Shown here: positions 29,068 to 36,882 of the stretch, in pieces
Numbering within the stretch: the stretch's first letter is position 1
Layout of the letters: each line of letters starts with the position of its first letter
Origin: Rhodanobacter humi
Lineage (GTDB): Bacteria > Pseudomonadota > Gammaproteobacteria > Xanthomonadales > Rhodanobacteraceae
Reading direction: 5' to 3'
Assembly (NCBI RefSeq): GCF_041107455.1
Contig: NZ_JBGBPY010000001.1
Coordinates: 2,480,001-2,544,000 of the forward strand
DNA: 64,000 nucleotides
Made by a program: the position numbers and the translations under genes
The notes under the pieces: generated by a model
What the model saw: the letters and a program-made list of their open reading frames with translations, nothing else
Database searches by the model: none
What the model was told of the DNA's origin: nothing

Positions 29068-30485
29068 CATCCCCGCTTGAGCAGCAAGTCCAGCATCTGC
29101 CGAAAGCGTTTGCCGTAGGGCGGGTTGAGCAGGCCGGCACCGTTCCAGCGTGCCTGGCGGAACACCGGCTTCAGGTGCGAGAACGTGCGGAAGCCGGCCT
29201 CGCCGTGATAGCCGCCCATGCCGGAGGCGCCCACGCCGCCGAACGGCAGCCCGTGCTGGGCGATGTGGTAGAGCGTGTCGTTGACGCTGACGCCGCCAGC
29301 GTGGGTGCGTGCGAGCACGGCATCGATGCGCGCGGAGTCGGTCTCGAACAGGTACAGCGCCAGCGGATGCGCACGGGCGGCGATGTAGGCGATCGCCTCG
29401 TCCAGCGTGTCGTAGGGCACCAGCGGCAGCAGCGGGCCGAAGATTTCCTCGCGCATCACCGGCATGGCGTCGTGGACGTTCGTGAGCAGCACGGGCGGCA
29501 GCAGGCGGCGCGCGGCATCGGGTGTGGCGTCGCTCAGCCGTTCGATGGTGGCGCCGGCCGCTTGCGCTTCGTCGCGCAGCGCCGACAGCCGCGCGTAGTG
29601 GCGGTCGTCGATGATGCTGGCGTACTGCGGGTTGTGCGTGAGGTCGGGATACTGCCGCGCGGTGGCCGTGCGCGCCGCGGCGACGAATTCACCCATGCGT
29701 GTGCGCGGCAGCAGCACATAGTCGGGCGCGATGCAGGTCTGCCCGGCGTTGACGAGCTTGCCGAACACGATGCGTTCGACCGCCTGCTCCAGCCGCGCGC
29801 CGGGGCCGACGATCGCGGGCGACTTGCCGCCCAGCTCCAGTGTCACCGGGGTGAGGTTGGCCGCGGCCGCGCGCATCACGTGATGGCCCACCGCAGTGGA
29901 ACCGGTGAACAGCAGATGGTCGAACGGCAGCGCGGCAAAGGCCTGGCCCACCGCGGCATCGCCGTTCACCACCCACACTTCGTCGGGCGCGAAATGCCGG
30001 CCGATCAGCTCGGCGAACAACGCGGAGAAGCGTGGCGTGTACTCGCTCATCTTCAGCATCACGCGGTTGCCGGCGGCCAGTGCGTCGACCAGCGGTCCCA
30101 CCGCGAGGTAGAGCGGGTAGTTCCACGGCACGATGATGCCGACCACACCCAGCGGTTGCGGACGCAGCTCGGTGCGCGCGGGCAGGAACAGCAGGTCGGC
30201 GAGCCGTCGCCGTGGCCGCATCCAACGCCGGCCGTGGCGCAGTGCGTGGCGCACGGCGGACAGGCTGGGGAAGACCTCCAGCAGATCGGTTTCCTCGACC
30301 GGGCGGTTGCCGAAATCGGCGTGGATCGCGGCGGCGATGGCGGCCCGTTGGTCTTGCAGCAGGCTTTCCAGCTTGCGCAGCCGGGCTGCCCGCACCGGCC
30401 AGTCCGGCAGCGGGTCGCGCGCCTGCGTATCGCGCATGCGCTGCAGGATGGCGTGGATTTCGGGCAGTCCGTCGACAGGAGGCAT
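29067..30485 (-). CDS. aldehyde dehydrogenase (coniferyl-aldehyde-dehydrogenase-like)
   Basis: This 472-residue NAD(P)-dependent enzyme oxidises an aldehyde to the acid. The general base is Glu217 (TLELGGKSPAIV) and the nucleophile Cys251 (NAGQTCIAPDYVLL). PWNYP near residue 120, FTGSTAVG near 193 and the C-terminal PFGGVGASGMGGYHG are also present. It resembles the coniferyl/long-chain aldehyde group more than betaine-type enzymes. The ATG at 30485 comes 2 bp after the TonB receptor stop, so they are almost certainly co-transcribed. It is the last gene of the cluster. Confidence 0.92.
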   Translation of the reverse strand: MPPVDGLPEIHAILQRMRDTQARDPLPDWPVRAARLRKLESLLQDQRAAIAAAIHADFGNRPVEETDLLEVFPSLSAVRHALRHGRRWMRPRRRLADLLFLPARTELRPQPLGVVGIIVPWNYPLYLAVGPLVDALAAGNRVMLKMSEYTPRFSALFAELIGRHFAPDEVWVVNGDAAVGQAFAALPFDHLLFTGSTAVGHHVMRAAAANLTPVTLELGGKSPAIVGPGARLEQAVERIVFGKLVNAGQTCIAPDYVLLPRTRMGEFVAAARTATARQYPDLTHNPQYASIIDDRHYARLSALRDEAQAAGATIERLSDATPDAARRLLPPVLLTNVHDAMPVMREEIFGPLLPLVPYDTLDEAIAYIAARAHPLALYLFETDSARIDAVLARTHAGGVSVNDTLYHIAQHGLPFGGVGASGMGGYHGEAGFRTFSHLKPVFRQARWNGAGLLNPPYGKRFRQMLDLLLKRG

Positions 30486-30487
30486 GG

Positions 30488-32956
30488 TCAGAACTTCGCG
30501 TGCAATTCCACGCCCCAGGTGCGTGGCGGCATGATGTTGGCGTAGGGCGTGCCGAACACCTGCCCGGCGGTATTGTCCACGCCGTACACGTAGCGGTGGT
30601 TGAACAGGTTGCTGGCGAACACGGCCACGCCCCAGCGGTCGTGCGCCGCGTCCCAGCCCAGCCGCACGTCGGTGCGGTTCTGCGCGGTGCCGACGGAGAA
30701 GTTGGGACTCATCTGACAAGTGCCCTGCAGTTGCGAACCGCTGTTGCAGCGCGTCTTAGAGCGGTAGCCGTAGGTCCAGTTGAAGCTCACGTCACCGTTG
30801 GCCACGTCGTGCCACGTATAGCTGGCGTGGGCGGCGAAGGAATACTTCGGCACGCCGGTGGGCTGGCCGCTGACGTCGATGCCGTTCTGCACGGTGTTGA
30901 GATAGGTCTGGTCGATGTAGGCGGCGTTGAAACCAATCTGCAGCGCATCGATCGGTTGCCACTGCAGTTCCAGCTCCGCGCCGGTGGCCTGCTCGTTGCT
31001 GCTGCTGATGCCGTAGTGCGGGATGGTGGTGTCGGTGAACAGGATCAGGCTCTGCTGATTGAGGTACCGGTAGTGGTAGATCGAGCCGTTGAGCAGCAGG
31101 TTCAGCTCCGGGAACAGCGTCTTTACCCCCGCCTCGTAGTTCCACACCGTCTCCGGCGCATAGGTCGAATTGAACTGCTGGAAGCCGAAGCCGCCGGCCT
31201 GGTAGCCCTTGGCCACCGAGACATAGCCCATGATGTTGGGCGTGAACTTGTAGTCGAGCACCGCGCGCGGGCTGACGTCGGTCCAGCTGCGGTCGGCGTT
31301 CACCAGCACGCCCACCGGCGAGCCGGTGCCCTGGGTGAAGATGACGTTCTGGCCGAACATGGCCAGGGCGTACTGCGCCTCGGGCGGCAGCATCGCGGTG
31401 ATGCCGGCGTTGTTCAGCGCCAGCACGGTGTCGTCGAACTGCGGTGCCTCGCGCGGCGGGTTGTACCAGCTGAAACTCTTCTGGTCGTGGGTGAAGCGCA
31501 CGCCGGTGGTGAGGTTGAGGCGGTCGGTGAGGTGCCAGATCACGTCGCCGTACACCGCCCACGACTTGTAGTTCTCGACGTTCAGGATGTGCTCGCGCCA
31601 CATGTCGCCGAGCAAGGTGTAGGGCACGCCCATCGCGGCCAGCCCGTTGCTGATGTCGGTGAGCGGGGTGCCGGCGCCCAGCACGTTCTGCGCCAGGGTG
31701 TCGAGGCTGTCGGTGGTGACGCCGGCCTCGCTGGTCTGGCGCCCCTGCTCGCTGTACCAGCTGGTGCCGGCCACCCAGTCGATCAGGCTGGTGTTGCCGC
31801 TCAGCTTGAACTCCTGGTACCAGCTGTTGTTGTGCTCGTAGTTGCCGGTTTCGAGGTAGTCGACGATGTGGTTGGTGCCGTCGTAGTCGCCCAGGTTCGC
31901 CGTGTCGAAGTTGCGCCACGCGGTGGTGGAGGTGAGGCTGCCCCAGCCGAAGTTGTGGTCGATGGTGAGCGTGCTGCCGTCGAAACGCCGCTTCTCGATC
32001 GGGTTCACCGTGTCGTTGTACAGCGGCGCATGCAGCGGATTCAGGAACGTGGCCGGGTCGGCCGGAAAGGGTGCGCGCTGGTTGGTGTCGCTGGTCAGCG
32101 GGATCAGGCCGAACGCCGGGTGAGGCGGCTGCTTGAGCTGCTCGTGGTCCCAGGACAGCAGCACGCGGGTATCCGGCGTGAGGTTCCAGCGGTACACCAC
32201 GCGCGTGCCCCAGTCGTCGTTGACGCCGTAGTGCTTGCCGGTGGCGGCATCCTTCACCCAGCCGTCGCTCTGGTTGTCCATCACGCTGACGCGCACCGCC
32301 ATGTCCTGGCTGAGCGGGATGTTGACCAGCGCGTCGCCGTAGCGCTCGCCGTAGTTGCCGAAGCGCAGCCGGCCCTTGGCCTCGAAATGGTCGCTGGGCT
32401 CGTTGGTGACGACGGAAATGGCGCCACCCGCCGCATTGCGGCCGAACAAGGTGCCCTGCGGGCCTTTCAGCACTTCGATGCGCTTCATGTCGTTGAAGGC
32501 CAAGAGCGCGCCGCCGGTGCTGCCGGCGTAGACGCCGTCGACGTACACGCCCACCGGCTGGTCGACGCCCATGCCGAAGTTGCCGGAGGACTGCACGCCG
32601 CGCAGTTCGAACGAAGGCTGGGTGGGTTGGGTGGAGCCCACCACCAGGCCGGGCACGAAGATGTCGATCTTGCTGATGTCGGTGGCGGCCAGCGTGTCGA
32701 CCTGCTTCGCGGTGACGATCTGCAGCGCGATCGGCACGTCCTGCACTTCTTGGGTGCGGCTCTGCGCAGTGACGGTGACGGCGCCGAGCTGCTTGGCCTT
32801 GGCCTCGTCGGTTTTCGCGGCCGGCTTGGCCGGCGCGTTCGACGGCGTGGCGTCCTGCGCGGCCAGCGCGGGCAGCGGCGCGCACAGCAGCAGCAGGGCG
32901 CCGCCGTGCAGTACTTGGCGCAGGCAGGCGGACAGTGGTCGTTGGCGCATCGTCAT
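30488..32956 (-). CDS. TonB-dependent outer-membrane receptor
   Basis: This 822-residue protein has a signal peptide (MTMRQRPLSACLRQVLHGGA to about ALAAQ). A likely TonB box LGAVTVTAQ lies near residue 57. The plug domain follows, with VDQPVGVYVDGVYAG, IEVLKGPQGTLFGRNAAGGAISV and the start of the 22-strand barrel near residue 200. The C-terminus ends in VELHAKF. The plug and barrel resemble receptors found in catabolic gene clusters of sphingomonads and caulobacters rather than a classical siderophore receptor, but the ligand is not known. It follows the diheme cytochrome gene by 80 bp. Confidence 0.92.
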   Translation of the reverse strand: MTMRQRPLSACLRQVLHGGALLLLCAPLPALAAQDATPSNAPAKPAAKTDEAKAKQLGAVTVTAQSRTQEVQDVPIALQIVTAKQVDTLAATDISKIDIFVPGLVVGSTQPTQPSFELRGVQSSGNFGMGVDQPVGVYVDGVYAGSTGGALLAFNDMKRIEVLKGPQGTLFGRNAAGGAISVVTNEPSDHFEAKGRLRFGNYGERYGDALVNIPLSQDMAVRVSVMDNQSDGWVKDAATGKHYGVNDDWGTRVVYRWNLTPDTRVLLSWDHEQLKQPPHPAFGLIPLTSDTNQRAPFPADPATFLNPLHAPLYNDTVNPIEKRRFDGSTLTIDHNFGWGSLTSTTAWRNFDTANLGDYDGTNHIVDYLETGNYEHNNSWYQEFKLSGNTSLIDWVAGTSWYSEQGRQTSEAGVTTDSLDTLAQNVLGAGTPLTDISNGLAAMGVPYTLLGDMWREHILNVENYKSWAVYGDVIWHLTDRLNLTTGVRFTHDQKSFSWYNPPREAPQFDDTVLALNNAGITAMLPPEAQYALAMFGQNVIFTQGTGSPVGVLVNADRSWTDVSPRAVLDYKFTPNIMGYVSVAKGYQAGGFGFQQFNSTYAPETVWNYEAGVKTLFPELNLLLNGSIYHYRYLNQQSLILFTDTTIPHYGISSSNEQATGAELELQWQPIDALQIGFNAAYIDQTYLNTVQNGIDVSGQPTGVPKYSFAAHASYTWHDVANGDVSFNWTYGYRSKTRCNSGSQLQGTCQMSPNFSVGTAQNRTDVRLGWDAAHDRWGVAVFASNLFNHRYVYGVDNTAGQVFGTPYANIMPPRTWGVELHAKF

Positions 32957-33036
32957 CCCGGTTCTCCCCTTGCATCGTCACGCGTGGCGCGGTCACCGCG
33001 CCGAAAGGATCGTTTCCTGACTCGGTGTGGCGGTGT

Positions 33037-34182
33037 TCAATGCACGATGTCGCAGTTGCCCTTCAGCGAGAGGATCCAGGCGCGGATCAGCACCTCACCT
33101 TCGCGGTCCACCGTGCTGCGGCCGATCTCCGGCATCATCACGCCGGGTCGGGTGGAGGCCATGCGGTACATCAGGATCGACTCGTCGGGCTTGCCGGGCA
33201 CGATGTCGAACAGGCGGCCGCCGGTGGCGGGGCCGGCCGCCTCGGGCGACTTGCACAGGCCGAGGCGGTGGTCTTCCGGCGTGTCGGGGCCGAGCGAGAA
33301 GCCGGTGACGCTGGCCACGCCGTTCGGGTTGTGGCACATCGCGCAGTTGATATCGAGGTACGCCCGCGCCCGCGCGTCGAGCGAGGCGGAAGGGTCGCGC
33401 CAATTGGCGTCGCGTGGCACGTCCTTCAGCGCGGGCAGGCCCATCAGGTAGCCCATCGCGACCAGGTGCTCCAGCTGGTTCTGCCGGCCGCTGCCATAGC
33501 CGTATTCCCGGTTCATGTGGCGCGCCTTGGGGCCGATCGGCTGGATGTGCCGGCTCAGCATGTCGGCCTCGTGGCAGGTGACGCACTGGCCCTCGTCCGG
33601 CACCACGTAGTTGAAGTCCTCGCGTCCGCCCTGGGCGTCGACCAGGGTCAGCGCCTGCACGTCGCCGGTGCGCGCCAGGCCGGCTTCGGTCTGCGCCTCG
33701 TTCCACACGTAGGTGAACGGCGCCCAGCCATCCTTGCGGCGCACCAGCAGGCGCGTCTCGACCATGTGCACGCTGGCGAGGTCCAGGCCCTGGCCGGCGA
33801 AGTCGCCGCTGTAGTCCAGCGTGCGCGCCACGTCGCTGAACTTGCCGTCGGCGGCACGCGGGTAATAGAAGGTCTTGCTGATGATGGTGCCGACCGGGAA
33901 ATCGAGCGGCCCGTTCGCCGTGTATTTCGCCGATGCGCCCTTCGGCATCCAGATCGTGCGCAGCTTGTGCACGTAGTCGGTGAACAGATGGCTGTTGAGG
34001 CTGTACGGCACCACGCCGGCGTTGAGCTCGAGCTTGCCGTCGCGCGCCTCGACCACGTGCCAGTCGCTGAGCATAGTCGGGCGGCCGTCGGCGTGGAACG
34101 CCACCGCCGGCATCGCGCGGTGGCAGCCGGCCAGCAGCAACAACGCGGCAGGCAACAGGTAACGGAAAAACTTCACCGGCAT
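33037..34182 (-). CDS. diheme c-type cytochrome lipoprotein, HNE_0200/SO2930 family
   Basis: This 381-residue protein is exported as a lipoprotein (LLLLAGC, Cys20). It has two haem c sites, CVTCH at residues 200-204 and CAMCH at 280-284. The long N-terminal domain (VVPYSLNSHLFTDYVHKLRTIWMP, then FPVGTIISKTFYYP) and PIGPKARHMNREYGYGSGRQNQLEHL are characteristic of the family described as the regular partner of a parallel beta-helix protein. A redox role in the periplasm is likely but the reaction is unknown. It starts 4 bp after the beta-helix gene stop. Confidence 0.88.
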   Translation of the reverse strand: MPVKFFRYLLPAALLLLAGCHRAMPAVAFHADGRPTMLSDWHVVEARDGKLELNAGVVPYSLNSHLFTDYVHKLRTIWMPKGASAKYTANGPLDFPVGTIISKTFYYPRAADGKFSDVARTLDYSGDFAGQGLDLASVHMVETRLLVRRKDGWAPFTYVWNEAQTEAGLARTGDVQALTLVDAQGGREDFNYVVPDEGQCVTCHEADMLSRHIQPIGPKARHMNREYGYGSGRQNQLEHLVAMGYLMGLPALKDVPRDANWRDPSASLDARARAYLDINCAMCHNPNGVASVTGFSLGPDTPEDHRLGLCKSPEAAGPATGGRLFDIVPGKPDESILMYRMASTRPGVMMPEIGRSTVDREGEVLIRAWILSLKGNCDIVH

Positions 34183-34186
34183 GCGC

Positions 34187-35422
34187 TCAGACCTTCGGCT
34201 CGGGGTTCAGCACCACCGCCGGCAGCTTCGGCAGCGTGCACTGGAACGGCTTCATGTCGGTGTCGGGATGCTTGTAGCCGTTCGGGCCGTCGGCATTCAC
34301 CACGCCGCTGACGTCCTGGATGCAGATGCGGTCCTCCGGCGGCAGTTCCTTGCCCTTGAATTTGGGATCGCTGTAGCCGTCCCACAACACGTCGGGGAAG
34401 TGGCCGGAGAGGCCGAACAGCGCGGTCTTCAGCGCCTTGAATTCCAGCCCGCTGGGCGAGTCGCCGCCGCCCTTGAGGCGGTTGCCGTAGACGAAGATGC
34501 CCTTCGGATACGGATCGTAGTTGGGCGCCACGCCGGTCTTGCTGGCGTAGTTGGTGGAATAGAAGCTGGAGATGATGATGTTCGCCGTCTTGTTGTCGGC
34601 GATGTCGTTGTCGAAGATCTCCACCTTCGGGTTGGAGTTCACCACGATGCCCGAGCCGGCCGGCACGCTGGCCACCGCCGAGCCGTTCGCGGCGAAGTTG
34701 TCGTGGTTGTTCGTGGTCACCGTGTTCTTGAACACGCGGGTGGAATGGCCGTCCATCAGCAGGTCGGGCATGTTGAAGATCAGGATGCCGCCGGAGTTGT
34801 CGGTCGCGGTGTTGCCGTAGACGTCGGCGTCCACCGTGTTCTCGATCTCGATGCCGGCGACGTTGCCGTGCACCTTGTTGTTGCGCACGATCACGTTGGT
34901 GGACTGGCCCACATAGATGCCGGAGTCGGAGGCGCCGATCGCCTCGGAATCCTCGATCAGCGTGTTCTGCGTCTTCACCGGGTAGATGCCGTAGGGGCCG
35001 TTGCTGGTCTTCGAGCCGTCGGTCCACTGCGTGCGCACGCCGTGGATGGTGATGTTCCTGCCGTGGTTGATCTTCAGCGCATCGCCCTTGGTGTCCTCGA
35101 TCGTGAGGTTCTCGATGGTGAAGTCGTTCGCGTTCACCAGCAGGCCCTCGGGGCCGACCACCTGGCCCTTGAACGAGAGCACGGTCTGGTCCATGCCGGC
35201 GCCCTTGATGGTGACGCCATCAGTGCGCAGGCTTAGGCCGCGCTTCAAGTGGTAATGGCCGGCGGGAATCTCGATCACGCTGCCGGGCTTGGCGTCCAGC
35301 AACTGTTCCTGCAGCTTCGCCTCGAAGCTGGCGTCGGTCTGGTTCTGCGGCGCGGGGGCCTGCTGGCCACTGCAGCCGGTGAGCGCGGTGGCGAATGCCA
35401 CGGCAATGAGCGTCTTGCGCAT
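34187..35422 (-). CDS. parallel beta-helix repeat lipoprotein
   Basis: This 411-residue lipoprotein has lipobox LTGC (Cys17). Short Asn/Asp-rich turns repeat from residue 55 to about 290 (for example [33 protein letters not shown]-like turns, [24 protein letters not shown]). This gives a right-handed beta-helix like pectate lyases and sugar epimerases. The C-terminal part ([19 protein letters not shown] onward) contains two cysteines. The family and its diheme partner recur together in many proteobacteria, but no activity has been assigned. Start is the ATG at 35422. Confidence 0.88.
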   Translation of the reverse strand: MRKTLIAVAFATALTGCSGQQAPAPQNQTDASFEAKLQEQLLDAKPGSVIEIPAGHYHLKRGLSLRTDGVTIKGAGMDQTVLSFKGQVVGPEGLLVNANDFTIENLTIEDTKGDALKINHGRNITIHGVRTQWTDGSKTSNGPYGIYPVKTQNTLIEDSEAIGASDSGIYVGQSTNVIVRNNKVHGNVAGIEIENTVDADVYGNTATDNSGGILIFNMPDLLMDGHSTRVFKNTVTTNNHDNFAANGSAVASVPAGSGIVVNSNPKVEIFDNDIADNKTANIIISSFYSTNYASKTGVAPNYDPYPKGIFVYGNRLKGGGDSPSGLEFKALKTALFGLSGHFPDVLWDGYSDPKFKGKELPPEDRICIQDVSGVVNADGPNGYKHPDTDMKPFQCTLPKLPAVVLNPEPKV

Positions 35423-35564
35423 GATCGTTGAACTCCCCATTCGAACGGCGGTGCGGATGGCACCACTGTCGCCCAAGGCGACGCCGCGGGGGAGGGCAAA
35501 ACGGTCAGTCGGTGGGGGGCAAAGCGGCCAGTATGCGGGGCGCAGGTGCGCCCTCTGCATGAAA

Positions 35565-35658
35565 GCTCGTCATCCCGGCGCAGGCCGGGATCCAGTGGCG
35601 ATTACGCTTGGCCAAGCCATGCGGTTACTGGATTCCGGCCTGCGCCGGAATGACGAGC
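35565..35658. repeat. inverted repeat, GGCCTGCGCC family
   Basis: Left arm 35565-35596 (GCTCGTCATCCCGGCGCAGG...) and right arm 35627-35658 pair over about 32 bp with a few CC/TT differences and a 30-bp spacer. It lies 7 bp after the AraC-type gene stop and 142 bp before the beta-helix gene. A solo arm occurs at 2559-2585. Confidence 0.88.
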
Positions 35659-35665
35659 AGAAGCT

Positions 35666-36760
35666 TCAAGCCGCGGCGCGCCGCGCTTCCTGCGGCGCCA
35701 TGCCGGTCCAGCGCTTGAACGCGCGGCGGAACTCGCGCGGGTCGCTGTAGCCGACCTCGCCGCCGATCTCGGCCACGCTCAGCGCGCCGGCCTGCAGCAG
35801 CTGCAGCGCGCGTTCGGCGCGCACGCGGTCGTGGATTTCGCGGAACACGCGGCCGCTCTCGGTGAGCCGGCGCCGCAGCGAGCGCTCGCTGAGGTTGAGC
35901 GTGCGCGCCACGTCGGTGAGCGTGGGCTGCTGGCGCAATCGGCTGCGCAGCAGGCGTTCCACCGCCGCGACGATTTCCTGGTGCGGCTCGCCGCCGTCCG
36001 CAGTGCGCTGCTGCGCGCACAGCGCCAGCGCCTGCTGCGCGGTGAGCGGGTTGTAGCCGGGCAGCGGCTGGGCCAGCCACTGCGTGCCGATCAGCAGCCG
36101 GCAGCGCGGCGCGTCGAAACGCAGTTCGCAACCGAACAGCTGCGCATACTCGTCGGCGTGGTGCGGGCGCGGATAGGCCAGTTCCACCCGCAGCGGGCAT
36201 AGTCCGGGGCCGACCAGCTCGCGCGCGATCATCGTCGAGCTGGCGAACAGCTCCTCGCAGAAGAACGGCAGCAGGCTGGCGTCGTCGAACAGCGGCAGCG
36301 CGACCATCGCCACCGCGTGTTCGTCGACCGCCTCGAAGGAGAGATCGAGCAGGCAGCCGCAGATCTTGTGGTGGGCGATGCCGGCTAGCATCGCCTCGCC
36401 GAACGTGCGCGAGGTCATCATCGCCAGCCCGAGCAGGCCGAAGCCGCCGACACTGCCCTCGCGGCCGATGCGCAGGCCCGCGTCGGTCACGTCTGCCGCC
36501 GCCAGCGCGGCCAGCGCGCGCTGCACGAACAGGCTGGCCTGGCGGTAGGAGACGCGCAACGCCGGGTCGGCGATCTGCGCGCGGTTGAGGGCCAGCCCGG
36601 CGAACCACGACCGGCTGTCCACGCCGCAGCCATCCGCCAGCTGCACCAGGTAGAGCAGCTTGTTGGTGGGAAATTCCGCCGCGGTATAACGCGGGTCGTC
36701 CGTGGCCACGGTGAGCGCGCTGGCGGAATGAAAGCCGATCATGCCGGCGGGTCGTGCCAT
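35666..36760 (-). CDS. AraC-family transcriptional regulator
   Basis: This 364-residue regulator has an N-terminal sensing domain of the OruR/arabinose-binding type (residues about 20-220). It carries a C-terminal double helix-turn-helix in the last 95 residues (TLTDVARTLNLSERSLRRRL and LSVAEIGGEVGYSDPREFRRAFKRWTG). The ATG at 36760 is the likely start. It is the nearest regulator to the beta-helix/cytochrome/TonB/aldehyde dehydrogenase genes, on the same strand and upstream, so it is the best candidate for controlling them. It is also next to putA. The effector is unknown. Confidence 0.9.
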   Translation of the reverse strand: MARPAGMIGFHSASALTVATDDPRYTAAEFPTNKLLYLVQLADGCGVDSRSWFAGLALNRAQIADPALRVSYRQASLFVQRALAALAAADVTDAGLRIGREGSVGGFGLLGLAMMTSRTFGEAMLAGIAHHKICGCLLDLSFEAVDEHAVAMVALPLFDDASLLPFFCEELFASSTMIARELVGPGLCPLRVELAYPRPHHADEYAQLFGCELRFDAPRCRLLIGTQWLAQPLPGYNPLTAQQALALCAQQRTADGGEPHQEIVAAVERLLRSRLRQQPTLTDVARTLNLSERSLRRRLTESGRVFREIHDRVRAERALQLLQAGALSVAEIGGEVGYSDPREFRRAFKRWTGMAPQEARRAAA

Positions 36761-36882
36761 GGTGCCGATGCTCCGACGCAGGCAGGCCGGAAGCAGCCTG
36801 CAGTCCGGACTTTCTAGCACGCCCGCGCCGCCGACCGCTTGCGCAATGCACAAGCGGTCGGGCGAATGCGGCGTTTATTTCG

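Noticed and set aside
30212-33451. 1,079-codon open frame antisense to the TonB receptor and its neighbours
   Set aside because: Crosses several well-supported genes on the other strand and shows no domain.
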